From: Macrophomina tecta
Lineage: Eukaryota; Ascomycota; Dothideomycetes; Botryosphaeriales; Botryosphaeriaceae
Assembly (NCBI GenBank): GCA_024180945.1
Contig: JAKSGN010000006.1
Coordinates: 2,976,001-3,040,000, forward strand
Reading direction: 5' to 3'
Length of the DNA stretch: 64,000 nucleotides
Part shown: positions 32,903 to 43,784 of the stretch, piece by piece
How the letters are laid out: the number at the start of each line of letters is the position of its first letter
Position numbering within the stretch: the stretch's first letter is position 1
Program-made: the position numbers and the translations under genes
Notes under the pieces: model-generated
The model's input: the letters and a program-made list of their open reading frames with translations, nothing else
Database searches by the model: none
Told to the model about the DNA's origin: nothing

Positions 32903-33400
32903 TCTCTTTTGCTAGGTGTGGTGCCATGTTCAGGACCTACCAACAGCCGATGCAGAAGACTCCGATCAGCACGAGGCGCTTTCGCTTCGGAAGACTGAGG
33001 CCCCAGATGAAGCGGGAGGGCCAGATGAAGACGACTACATTGGCCAGAGTGAGGTCTTGGTGAGGTACGAGCCAACAACGTAGAGGCACTTATTCGCGAC
33101 GCGCAGCTCCAGCATGGCCTCAAGCATGGCGAGGTCGAAGTCCCAAATGTGCAGTCACAGGCTGTATTTGATCATGGCGAAGACGACGGCGTCGAAGCTG
33201 AGGACGAAGACCAAGGGGCGGCAAGTGAGCGGTATCTCGGCTTGTTCTGTCGCATGTCGTGCATGTACCTACGGCAGCGACGAGCATGATGCAGTCGTCC
33301 AGGCCGAGCGAGCGTAGAAACGGGCGGCGACACACAAAAGATTTGCCAGGATCCACGGTGCCATAGTGGCAATTACCAATGGTGCCTGGTTGTCGTGTGG
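32903..33400 (-). pseudogene. SAT4/rhodopsin-like integral membrane protein relic
   Basis: Fragments of a fungal SAT4-type seven-helix protein appear in order on the minus strand but in different frames: LVIATMAPWILANLLCVAAR, RFYARS, GLDDCIMLVAA, then after a stop HIWDFDLAMLEAMLELRVAN, KCLYVVGSYLTKTSL, and KRLVLIGVFCIGCW. One base is missing between FYARS and GLDDC, and a TGA precedes LHIWD. The 3' third is unrecognisable. Clearly decayed. Confidence 0.65.
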
Positions 33401-34590
33401 GAGGACCGGCGACGGCATGGCGGATGTAGGGCTCAGAGCGCCGACCGAACAGGGCGGACACAAGAGGGTGGGTTTGGTGAAGAAGGGTGGCGAAGGGTCT
33501 GCCCAAGCGGATGTAAACAGACGGAAGCGGAAAGACGGCGGACATGCCTCTCCGAGGCCCGATGACAGTAGTTGGGCGAACAAGATCCTCCATCCATTAC
33601 ACGTGCTCCACGCCATCTTTGGGGTAGCCGCCGGGATACAGCGGCAATGAGAGCCTACCGCTCTACCTTTCGCCATCGGCCTGGCCTCCATCATATCGCG
33701 CCGATTCATGCCCTGAGTATCTGAAAGTGGCGGCCCTGTTGGAGCTTGTTTGTCAGCGAGACAAAGCCATGTGCCGCATCCGTAGGCTGATTACCTAGCA
33801 CTCAAATATCGTTTTCTTGCGCAACCAATCTCACCGGACCTGTCTTACCAAGACTCGGCTAGGCAAAATTAGGAGGCAGTGGGGTGGTGAAAGTGCGCAG
33901 TAGGCCGAAAGCTGCTACTTCGGCCTTCCGGCCGCGGTGGACAAGACCTGCCGGCTCGTCGAGGAGGCGGTGACCAAAGGATGCGACGTTCCCAGAGATG
34001 TGGATTCCAAACTACCCCGGCTGGATCTGGTAGGCGGACGCACGCACGCACGCACGCAGGAGGAGGAGGGCCTGGTCCTCGCCGACCTGGAAATCGCGCC
34101 CCGACAGACCCGGTGACGAGCCCCGTTCGTGGGGCCACGATGCCACTGCGTCTTATTGGTCAGCATTCCGCGTCCTGGCATGCCGTCGAGCGCGGCGCTG
34201 GAGTAGGCGTGTAGCCCCTCGGAGAAGACCCGCTTGGGGTAGCCGGCGGCCATGGGGTAGCCGGCGGCCATGGGGTAGATGGATGGAACAGCTGCCTCTC
34301 CCGTTCCGGCAGTCTCCAGCGCTGTCTCCAGTCTTTACGGCCGCTTCAACCCAGCAGCGCCCACCCCGCCGACGCTACCTGCAGCCCCAATGCACCCTCA
34401 TGATGGTCACTCGGAACCGTGCCGGGTTAGGTACTCACCTATCGATTGTAGTATTCGATGCGCGTTTGAATATCGTCAACCTTTATCTACGGTGGCAGCG
34501 CTTATTCTCAAATCGCGCTCCCCGGCTGAATGTTTGTCGTTAAATATCTGATCTCTCCGTCTACACTCGACTCGATACGTCGGCAATAGT
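33401..34590. other. Gene-poor stretch with short tandem repeats
   Basis: No supported gene. Contains a CGCA tetranucleotide run near 34032-34056 and the 18-bp tandem repeat listed separately. Confidence 0.4.
34236..34280. repeat. 18-bp tandem repeat, 2.4 copies
   Basis: The unit ggggtagccggcggccat occurs twice in tandem and is followed by a partial third. In the minus frame it codes YPMAAG repeats, but no gene is supported around it. Confidence 0.75.
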
Positions 34591-34807
34591 TGTTGGAAAG
34601 AGTCCAATTGACAGCTCAGTACTATTGAGGACGACAAGTTGGCATAGATTGGCATGCCTTATAGAGGAAGGCCCTAAGGCTCCTCTTATACCTATTCCAG
34701 CTACTGGGGTAAAACGGTTGTGTAACTGGCTTACACGCTACAACAGGTACGCAACGAGTCTAAAACATAACTGAATCCAAAACACTACTAAATCAAATCA
34801 TCCAACA
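34591..34807. mobile_element. Solo LTR, copy 2
   Basis: 217 bp from tgttggaaagag to catccaaca, same family as 28777-28996 (shared blocks such as aaaacataactgaatccaaaacactact, split here as two runs: aaaacataactgaatccaaa and acactact). The flanking 5-mers atagt (34586-34590) and acagt (34808-34812) differ by one base, consistent with an aged target duplication. Confidence 0.75.
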
Positions 34808-34812
34808 ACAGT

Positions 34813-35258
34813 AATGAGACTCCACACGCAGTAATGACACTAATTTGACTCGTCAAGCTGTTGGGGAATTAATGGTGTGACTTGCGTCTAAACCGGTGAA
34901 TTATTGGGGAGAAGATGACTCCGTGACTTAAGGCTTGAGGAAGGTCAGCCCGCCACCAATATTGTAAGATGGATGGAAGCTATGAATGAAATCAGATCAT
35001 CATAGAAAATCGTAGGTGTGATCTTGTCGCATGGTTGGGATGCAATAATCTATATTTCTGTCTAATGGATTTAGTGGTGATACCATCAACTGAGAATGAG
35101 TGACATGAGGGCTGAGAGGGCCGCTCAGGGGCAGGCCTCTTATCCGCCCTCGTCAAGTACTACGCTAAATCTAGTGTACAAACACGCGATGTTCCAACAC
35201 CATCTGTTGTAAAGGAGCTTGAGCTTCTACGCGTTGTTTCCGGAGATACAGTTCTCGC
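34813..35258. other. Intergenic after solo LTR copy 2
   Basis: AT-rich 3' flank of the NmrA-like gene; nothing recognised. Confidence 0.4.
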
Positions 35259-36215
35259 CTACAAGTCAGGATGAGCCAACAACCAACTCTTCAAATCAGT
35301 TGGCTTGACGGTGGGGAAGCGGGCACCATCACTAGGCTCATATTCCCAGGAGCCGCGCGCCATGTGGACTGCGTAGGACAAGCCGATGTACTCGTCGTGG
35401 GCAACAGGAGACGTCGTCGCTCTGGCCTTGGCAAGCATCCGCTCCGCATCCTCGATGGATCCTACGCATTGTGCGTGCGCCTTTCGGCCGTGGGCGGCCT
35501 CGTACGCGGCAACCACGTCAGCGGGAGACACGGCAAAGCTTTGCACACGAACATAGCCTCCATTTTCGGCGCCCGGGGCTTGGATTGCCTCAATAGTGTA
35601 GGCTGCGATGTCGTCTGCAGTGGTGTAGCGCAGGGCCTGGGTCTTGTCGCCAAAGTAGTGGAATGTCTTAGTCTCCTTGTTCCAAATCTTGTCGCGCTCG
35701 TCGTAGAAGATGAAGTCGGCGATAGCGCCAGTGAACATGTAGATAGGTTTGATGTTCGAGCTGACCCGGACGTGGGCGGCGAAGACAATATAAGGATCGT
35801 AGCTTTCATGCTGGCCCAGGTAACCACGACTCCAGTCATAATTCCAAGAAGCGGCGTGGAAAATCTAAAGTACATCTTAGCAACGCGAAAGCTGCTGCCG
35901 AAGCATGGTGGAGAATCTTACCTTGACGCCAGCACGCTCGGCCGCCCGAAGCAAAAGCAGTTGGCCCTCAACCACAAGTTCAGGATCGAATCCATAGGCG
36001 CAGATGACTGCATCGACACCAGCGACGGCACGCTCAAGAGCGGCAAGATCGTAGATACCGGTACTTTTCTCAAAGCCTTCAAGGCGCGTAAGGAGGTCTT
36101 GTCCGAGCTTGTCGGGGGAGCGCCCGAGGCCGCGTACCGCATGGCCCCGTGCGAGGGCAGCCTCGGCACATGGCTTGCCGACCATGCCGGTGATTCCTGC
36201 GATAAGAACGAGCAT
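35259..36215 (-). CDS. NmrA-like NAD(P)-binding protein, 299 residues
   Basis: Atypical short-chain dehydrogenase of the NmrA/isoflavone-reductase type; may be a reductase or a redox-sensing regulator. Exons 36215-35922 and 35864-35259 (900 nt); intron 57 nt with donor GTAAGA, branch GTTGCTAAG and acceptor TAG. N-terminal dinucleotide-binding loop AGITGMVGKP, then GVDAVICAYGFDPELVVEGQ, ASWNYDWSRGYLGQHESYDP, and the substrate-side segment KPIYMFTGAIADFIF. The C-terminal half (RYTTADDIAAYTIEAI, VQSFAVSPADVV) is the usual NmrA pattern. No active-site Tyr-Lys pair of classical SDRs is evident. Divergent from the SDR at 37571, separated by 1.36 kb. Confidence 0.88.
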
Positions 36216-37570
36216 GTTGTGTAAGTTGTTTTAATGCAACTGTGGTTGTGGTCGAGGAAGCTGTGGGTGGTTAGCTTCAAATGGGTTCACAATGAGCATA
36301 TATATGCAGCTTCACAGGCCTTTGGTCGATGCAGCTCGGCATTAGAGATCTCCGAGCACGAGTCGCTGAGGAATGCGTGACGTAGCGTTCTCAGACCTGG
36401 CTTATTATGTCATCAAGTGGTGGCAAGCAAGCGCGCGATGAGGGGCGGGACCGTTAATCGAACATAGGCTCGGGCCCACGGAGCCAGACCCCGTCCACCT
36501 CGGCACCAGAACCTTATGCTGAAAAATTGAAAATTGCTTGAAGAATTGTTCCCCGTGCATTGCCGTAATTCGATCGAGAAACCATAACTATTGTATATGT
36601 CGAACAGTAGGTATGCTGGCTGGCCCCACCCCGAGGAAGGATAGGATAGAAGTTTGAGTTTCTACCTCTCTCTTAAAGACGAAACATCGTCTTTACATGC
36701 ACGGCTTCAGACAATATAACCAAGGAAATTCAGATATGATGGGCGTTTAGAATAAACAAAGAACATGCTAGTCGAGTAGGACAGGCTGATACGTCAGAAA
36801 CTGTACGTTCGGGAATGCTAGAGAGAATGAGATTGAAAAATGGTTGGTGTAGAGCTTGCGAATCCTGTCCGCCGCAGCTTCCGTCACGTGCGCTCATGCA
36901 CTTGAGAAGAGGCACTCGGCAGCTCAAGCGGGCTCGGCGATCGATGAGACGAACTGGCACGTGCTCATGTCATATACCTGTCTTCATGATGGGATACGCC
37001 GTCATGAAGTGCCGCCGAGCTGCAAAGCGTCACCGGCAGACGCTCGCAAAAGCACGTATCTGCATCCTCATCAAACGATCAGAGCACTCGTACCGAGATG
37101 CCACAGACGCCCGGAACATGTCGAGGAAAACTGGCTGCTCACTCCTCGCAGATTCCTGATGCTCACATCATGCCGAAAATGATGAGAGCGGGAAGAAAGC
37201 CGAGGAGGGAACTGATACACGCCAAGTGAGACAACAGGCACGGCGCTCATTCGACATATCTATTTTCTATCTGAGTACGTAATGGTGGCTACTTAGTGGA
37301 GAGGACGGGCGTGAGATAATTAGTTTGTCGTTTCCTGGTGGGACAATGGACGGCACTAGACCTCATTGATGCTGAGCAGCATGCTCCTCTATTTTCAGCC
37401 TCGAACGGGCCGATCCCGTCGGTCTCGCACCACGCTGCTCGGCCTCCGAAAAGAGCGATGCCGACTTGAGCAGCCTCGAGCATCTGTCTTGATAAAGGGT
37501 GTGAGGCCGCAACGGCCATCACCATCAGTACTCTACTTCCCAGCCCCGCAAGCGACGCCGACATAACGTC
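36216..37570. other. Divergent intergenic region
   Basis: Shared upstream region of the NmrA-like and SDR genes. Contains a perfect 9-bp inverted repeat with 4-nt loop at 36674-36695 (taaagacga/tcgtcttta). No gene recognised. Confidence 0.4.
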
Positions 37571-38479
37571 ATGTCTCCCACATCGAAGCCTTTGTCCGGA
37601 AAAGTCGCCGTCGGTTTGTGGACTGATTCAGCGCTGCGTGCAACAATCGATGCTAACTCGACTCGACATTAGTCACTGGCTCCAGCCGCGGCATTGGCGC
37701 TGCTATCGTCTTGAAGCTTGCTTCTCACGGTGCCGATGTCGTCGTCAACTACGTCTCTTCCGCATCGGCCGCCCAAGGTGTTGCTGAGAAAGCTCGTGGG
37801 CTGGGCGTTCGGGCCATCTGCATTCAGGCTGACGTGAGCAAGCGCGAGGAGATTGCTAAGCTTTTCGCCCAGGCCAAGGAGCAGCTCGGGCGCGTCAACA
37901 TAATCATGAGCAACTCCGGTATCGAGCACTTTGGGGACCTCGAGAGTGTCCGCGAGGACGAGATCGATAGAGTCCTTGCGGTCAACGTCAAGGCTCAGTT
38001 TTTCGTCGCCCAGGAGGCGCACAAATACCTAGAGGACGGCGGGCGACTGATCCTTATTTCGTCCATCTCTGCGGTTTGGGTACGTCTTGAACTCATACCG
38101 GAGCTGCGTCGGCCACTTACATTAGCTCCAGGGCGTTCCCCGCCACGCTCTGTACGCGGCATCGAAAGCGGCGATAACCGGCATGATCAAGTGCTTGGCT
38201 TTCGATTTTGGATCGCGAAACATTACAGTCAACTGCATCGCCCCCGGCGGCGTGAAGTCCGATATGTATGCCGAAGCAGCGAAGGATTACATCCCGGGAG
38301 GCGAAAAGATGACCATAGAGGAGATTGACGAGAAGATCGGTTCTATGAGTCCCATGAAGAGACCGGGGTTTCCCGAGGACATTGCTGGCGTCGTTGCCCT
38401 CTTGGCTTCTGCAGAGTCTCAGTGGCTCACTGGCCAGACTTTCCACGTCAACGGCGGAGCACACATGGCAACCGCCTAA
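37571..38479 (+). CDS. Short-chain reductase, tri/tetrahydroxynaphthalene-reductase type
   Basis: Classical SDR close to melanin-pathway naphthol reductases and versicolorin reductase. Exons 37571-37613, 37673-38079, 38132-38479 (798 nt, 265 residues); introns GTTTGT...TTAG and GTACGT...CCAG. Motifs: VTGSSRGIGAA (NADPH loop), IMSNSGIEHFGDL, LISSIS (Ser), HALYAASKAAI (Tyr-x3-Lys), FDFGSRNITVNCIAPGGVKSDMY, and C-terminal FHVNGGAHMA. The long IAPGGVKSDMY...YIPGGEKMT segment is the naphthol-reductase signature. Substrate is not proven; no polyketide synthase is adjacent in the window apart from a relic at 24.7 kb. Start is the first Met, placing the first intron after 14 codons. Confidence 0.9.
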
Positions 38480-39716
38480 GCATCGCTTAAGCGACCATGG
38501 CGGTCTACAGAGATTCAGCCGTATAGCGTTCTCTACGCCTTTTTTTCACAGTCCTAGATCAAATAGCAACGTTAACATCCTGCGTCTTCCGTTACAGAGG
38601 CGACCCGTGGGACTGCATCCCTCTAACCCACAAACATGTCGCACCCATGGAGTTTACCGTGATCTAGCGCGTGCAAGGCAGCCGAAACGATTGCGGAGAA
38701 GACAAGGTTCGTCCACGTCAGCAGTGCTAAAGCGGCATCAAAAAGCGTCTACAAATTTAGGCTCGGAGTGACAAATATGGTCCCACTTTCTCATGACTCG
38801 GCATCCCTAAAGCTGCGCCTGATCGGAGACCTTCACAATCAATGCCCAACTTATTGCATGCCGACGAAGAAAAGTCTGTGCCCATGGTATTCACTTCATT
38901 CATAGGACATGATCCGTGAAAATCTCCATCTTCCTGAAGAAAGGTAGATGAAAGAATGTAAGACTTACTATCACAGCAAAACTAATGCTATAGTAGCCTT
39001 GCTCTAATGATATAAGAGGAGCCCGTACGGCCTTCCTCTATTCTCGAGTATGCAGTGCGGAGGCCGGGGTAAGTGCCGAGAGGCTCTCCTGAGAATTTGT
39101 GACTGCGAAATCCCACATTCACACATACCTTTCTCAAACTTTGTGGGAGGTCAGCTTTATGATAAGAGTCCTAAGGACGGGTATCCTAAGTTGTATGAGG
39201 TTGTGAATTGAAGGTCTACTGGTTGGAGCGCGACTATGAAGTCTTTCATGGTGCTGCGACGCGTGGGTTTCCGAGAGCGCCTCCATCTTCTCAGGTGTAG
39301 ACGTTATCCGTTCCGTTGTTGAAGTGTTGATTAGGTATTACGGATTCATGCTGTCTTGATTCACCGGTGTGGAGATGCATGCTTCACCTTTGACGGAACG
39401 AAGTTTCCCTTGATCACCCGCTCGTTGAAATTTCGGACGAACGTATGATGGTAGTGCGTGCTTCTCGTCCATGGCGGTCAAATTTGCCGGATGTGTTACC
39501 ATGGGTGAAAGTCATATCGTACCAAACTCCGAGGTCCTACCGGCCCACGGGGGTGACTGCGATGAAATTTCTGGCAGATGACTCAAATTTCTCAAGCGAT
39601 TTCATTTCTTCTCTGAGTGAAACCCCCAAGGTATCGCCGTTCTAATTTCAGCGCTAATATTACAGCGGCGCCTGTCTATAACCTGCTTCATATCAACGCC
39701 AAAAACTCGTATCAAC
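38480..39716. other. 1.2-kb intergenic region
   Basis: No gene recognised. The segment 39010-39045 weakly resembles the middle of the solo LTR family (gtacgg.cttcct), too short to call. Confidence 0.4.
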
Positions 39717-39852
39717 ATGGAGACGTCCACTAGAAATCCGGAAACCCAGCTATCACCAATTATCAGCTCCCTTTCGCAGCAACGGAAGCGGAAAATGCAC
39801 TGTGGGGATGGCAAAATGCTGGAAGAACCCGCCGCAAAAAGGCCCTCTGTCC

Positions 39853-39886
<34 letters not shown>

Positions 39887-40832
39887 CCCCGAATCCAAAA
39901 AGCGGATACGTTTCCTCATAATCTCCGATACCCACGAAAATGAGGAAGACGACAAGACGGAGCGCACCTCAGCCTTCCAACCGCCCACGCACCTCACAGA
40001 CATCGACGTCGTCCTCCACTGCGGCGACCTCACCGAGAACGGAACCCTCGCGGAGCTCACCAAAGCCATAGACAAGCTCGCCGCCATCCGCGCACAACTC
40101 CGCCTCTTCATCGCGGGGAACCACGAAATCGCGCTGGACGAGCGCTACTACCGGTCGCAGGGCGGCGCCGCAGAAACGCACGCCGCGGCCCTGAAGGCGG
40201 TGCGCGAGGACGCGCTCGCGAAGGGGGTGACGTACCTAGAGGAGGGGACGCACGCGTTCGCGTTGGAGGACGGTGCAGCGTTCACGCTTTACGCGTCGCC
40301 GTGGACGCCGGCGTGCGGGCAGTCGGCGTTCCAGTACGAGAGTTGTGAGGACCGGTTCAACCCGCCGGGCACGACGCCGGAGTGGGCGACTAATACCGCG
40401 ACAAAGTGTTCGATTATACCGGAAGGGGTGGATGTGGTGATGACGCACGGGCCTCCAATGTACGTGTTGGATGATACCGGGAGGGGAAACAGTGGTGGGT
40501 GCGAGCATCTGAGGCGGGCGGTGTGCCGTGTGAAGCCGCGGTTGCACTGTTTCGGGCATGTGCATCGCGGGTACGGGGCGCAGAGGGTCTTCTTTGAGAG
40601 GTCACAAGAGGAGGATGAGGAGAATGATGATGATGATGAGATGAGATGCGAGCCGCAGTTGAAAGAGTTCGTGGGCAGGAATCAGGCGAGGAGGAAGGGG
40701 TATGCGTCTCTGAGTCCGGGGAGCGATGCGGCGTGGAAGGAAGATAGGCAGACGCTGATGGTCAACGCAGCTGTCATGGATGATCAGGAGAAGGCTACGA
40801 ATGTGCCATGGGTGGTGGAGATGGAGTTTTGA
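39717..40832 (+). CDS. Calcineurin-like metallophosphoesterase with polyglutamine run
   Basis: Single-exon gene, 371 residues, of the MPPED/239AB branch of metallophosphoesterases. Metal ligands in order: ISDTHE (Asp, His), LHCGDLTENG, IAGNHEIALD, VMTHGPPMY and CFGHVHRGYG. Before the domain lies a poorly conserved leader with a KRKRK-like basic patch and an 11-Gln run encoded by a pure (CAA)11 tract; near the C-terminus is an acidic EEDEENDDDDE insert. Likely cyclic-nucleotide or phosphoprotein hydrolase; substrate unknown. The leader could be extra relative to the family, and internal starts at Met27 or Met34 are possible. Confidence 0.9.
39852..39884. repeat. (CAA)11 microsatellite coding polyglutamine
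   Basis: Uninterrupted CAA triplets inside the metallophosphoesterase coding region; likely length-polymorphic between strains. Confidence 0.9.
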
Positions 40833-41008
40833 CGGCTGAGTTTGCAAGCTCGACATCGCGGAAGGTGCTGTGGAGGGGAGGGTTGATAGCGCGCATCCAA
40901 TCTACACACACCTTCTTGCACCACACAACCTATTCAGCCCCATCAGCGTGCTTATCGAGAATAGCATTGATCACTCTTTATCTTACTTATACTTATTTCG
41001 CCGTCGAT

Positions 41009-41639
41009 ATGCCTTATGTCGAGATCTCGCCCGCGCTGCGCTCCGCCATCCTGGAAGCCTCCGAGGCCTCATTCGCGCTGGTGCCGGTCGAGGCCCGGTC
41101 GGAGTTCGTGCTCGTAGGAGGGGCCGCTATGCTATACCATGGCGCCACGCGCCGAACAGAAGACCTGGATATCGTCGGCTCCGTTGCGGCTCTCTGGGCG
41201 TTCTTGCAAGCTGCTCAGAGGGACGAGAGGTTCTCCGTTGTTGCGGACGGCGGTAGTGTTTCTACTCCCGCCCAGTAACATGATGTAATTTGTTTTTTTT
41301 CGCAATGCTAAATGAACCACTTGCGTAGTCTTCGTCCAGTACACGGCAATTTGCGCTCCCGGGGCCGGCATTTGCGTGAAGATAGACCTGATCGACCTGG
41401 GTGGAGAAGCGGTTCCAAGCCTCCGCTGGGCGCCAGTTCGAGTTGGAAATATCTTCATTGCATCACTGCCGGATCTTTGGCGCATGAAGGCTCGAGCGCA
41501 TGCGGTGACGAGACCTGGTGAGAAGGCAGCAGATATGGCGGACTTTGTGTGGCTGCAGAAGAAGATGCACCGGCGACAGATATGCTATGATGCTCTGGAG
41601 CTGTCGGAGGTGCTGTTACGGGAGTTTGGGCTTCAGTAG
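41009..41639 (+). CDS. Nucleotidyltransferase-fold protein, 184 residues
   Basis: Exons 41009-41252 and 41329-41639 (555 nt); intron 76 nt with donor GTAGTG, branch ATGCTAAAT and acceptor TAG. The N-terminal half carries EFVLVGGAAMLYHGATRRTEDLDIVG, here noted in two parts (VLVGGAAMLYHGA and RRTEDLDIV): the GG and DxD pattern of MNT/AbiEii-like nucleotidyltransferases. The second half has ICVKIDLIDLGGE, which could supply the third acidic residue, and a helical tail. Role unknown; similar fungal proteins are small and uncharacterised. Its last 185 bp overlap the antisense Zn2Cys6 coding region. Confidence 0.75.
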
Positions 41640-43246
41640 GCCCTGCAGAATGAGCTAGAGACATTTGAATATCCCAGACTTCGGCCGTGATGGATAGTCT
41701 CTGTCTCCAGTCCTCTGGCAAAGCCCGTCCGGAAAGCTGGATGAGTGCATCTCCCCAGCCTTTCGCCCACCAGTACTCGTCGAGCTTCTTCAGCAGCATG
41801 CCATACCTGCCAAGAATTACGAGTGCTCCTGGCCGCCGCATCTCCAGGTACTCGACGTAACCTTCGGACACAATAGCAGGCCACGTCATTGTCAACCCGA
41901 CGGTCTCCTCCTGGCCGTCGTCCACTTCCGAGCCACCCAATAGACAAGCCGTATGTTCCTTCAATATCTTGAGCGCCTCGCCATAAACCTGTCTCTCGTC
42001 TTCTTCTCCAACACCTTCATCATGGACTAGCGCGTCCTGGAGCTTTGACCAATCCTCCTCTTGTTCAGGTGGCACATCGCGCTTTTGGTAATTGGTAAGC
42101 TGGGTCAACGGCTGAAGCTTTCCCTCTGTAACCCACTCGAAAACGGCCCCATTCTCCTGCCGTAGTATCGACGAGGTCCCCCGCAACAAATGGAGCCAAT
42201 CAAGAATGCTTTCCAAGCTGGCAGCGGCAGTAGGACTGGTCGACAGACAAGTCCTACCCATCGATTCGGAACCCATGATGTAGACGGACAGGAAGGAGGC
42301 GAAGAAAAAGAGGCTGCAGGCGTTGTCTCGGGTAATTTTCGGAACTCGCTCCCGGAATACCTGTATTGCGTTGTTCTGGTACGAAGTGGAGATTGCCAAG
42401 TAACGCTCCTGGTCTTCCGCGGTGGCGCTGAGATATGCGCGGTGAAGGGCGGCGAGAGCGAGGAGACTGCAGAGTAATGGCGGGTCCGAGAAAGCGGTCA
42501 TGGGGGCCACCTCCTTGTATATTTCAAGGACGTCACTCCGGCGGGCAAAGGTTTGGCATGTGTGCGCCGTGTAATGGTGCATCAGTGCTAGATCTTCGAC
42601 GGTGGATTGTGGTATTGTAAACTCAGAGCCCGTCAGGGGTGCCGCCAAAAGCGAAGACGATGTGAAAGCGCGTCTCAGTGACGACTGCGAGGCGGTCAAA
42701 TTCGTTGTAGGTGCGGAGGTAACGGACGGCTCTCTTGGATGCTTTCGAGGACGACCTCCGGGCAGTCGAGGTTCGAGGACCGCAAAGCCGCAAGACATGT
42801 TCCGGCGAGAACAGTTCTGACACACTGGTTTGCTTTCATCGCACTATTATCACAATTAGCTTTCCTTCAATACGTAGTAGCGAAAAAAGCCCACGGAAGC
42901 TAGGATGGGTATTTTAGTTGTGCAGTATAGGTCCGCTTCGTGGGCGTACAGGGTCGGAGCCATAACCTGGGGAAAGGCAGCACTGATCACATGACATTGT
43001 CCCACCGTGGCGTCCCTTGGGCGTGTCTAGAGGCACGTGCTGTCGTGTAAACGGAAAATTGAATAGCAAAGGTTAACAGACACCAGTGAGCTGCCCGATA
43101 ACACCGTAGCACGAAGTTTTTAAAGAGATAATGAAGTCCCTTACCTTGATGCGCCTTTGTTTGCACGTCACGCACCCTGTCCTCGACTTCTTGTGAGGCT
43201 TCCTCGGTGGCCTGGGCTTGTGCGCCATTGCTGATGCATTGTCCAT
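41455..43246 (-). CDS. Zn2Cys6 fungal transcription factor, 496 residues
   Basis: Binuclear zinc-cluster regulator. Exons 43246-43145 and 42843-41455 (1491 nt). The long 301-nt intron splits the zinc cluster: exon 1 ends TGCVTCKQRRIK and exon 2 begins CDESKPVCQNCSRRNMSCGF, together C25-x2-C-x6-C-x6-C-x2-C-x6-C52. A basic Pro/Lys-rich leader (HKPRPPRKPHKKSR) precedes it. The middle is the usual helical fungal-TF region (LMHHYTAHTCQTFA, LLCSLLALAALHRAYL, LDWLHLLRGTSSIL), close to sterol-uptake-type (UPC2-like) regulators in layout. The tail is Ser/Pro-rich. Without the first exon the protein would start at 42825 inside the cluster, so the upstream ATG at 43246 is preferred. The stop lies within the opposite gene. 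Confidence 0.9.
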
Positions 43247-43784
43247 CTCGAAATCGCCGGATTGGTTGCTGTTGTGTCGGGCACGGTGAGATCGTGTTCT
43301 GTTCGAAGGTTCGTCAAGGGGTCAGGGGTGTTCCGGGACCGGAAACAGAGACAGAGTTTATCACGTGCCAAACCTTAGCTCAGCCACTCGCCGATTATCC
43401 GTCATTAGTGTCTAGATTCTGAGCTAGGTCATAGGTTAAGGAAATGCTTTTCGAATTGCACTCGGTGATATGGTAGCAGACTGCTCCATGGCGTTGTGTC
43501 CATAAAATGAAGTCATACTGACTTTTTTTCGTCAATTATTCTGGCCTTACTTCGTCGTTTCCGACGCACCGTAGAGTAGCTGAGAACGGGCAGCTCGTAT
43601 TCAGAAGATATTATCAAAGTCCTCAAGCCCCATGACTGCCCTCCGCTTCAGGAGTATGCCTCTCTTCGCATATCACCTCATCCCAATTCAACTGGCACTT
43701 TCAGGATTGCATTCAGAGGATTTGCGCAAAATGAAAACGCCAGATATCCTCCGTCTAAGTCTAACATTACAGCTTAAGGACTAT
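43247..43784. other. Intergenic between Zn2Cys6 start and UGT stop
   Basis: Promoter of the Zn2Cys6 gene and 3' flank of the glycosyltransferase; nothing else seen. Confidence 0.45.

Noticed and set aside
34236..34280. CRISPR-like direct repeats
   Set aside because: Head-to-tail 18-mers without spacers in a eukaryotic genome; a minisatellite.
36674..36695. Perfect 9-bp hairpin as regulator or terminator
   Set aside because: It stands alone in a 1.3-kb spacer with no related copies or link to a start site; chance cannot be excluded.
39010..39045. Third copy of the solo LTR
   Set aside because: Only about 30 bp of loose similarity, no TGTTGG end and no flanking duplication.
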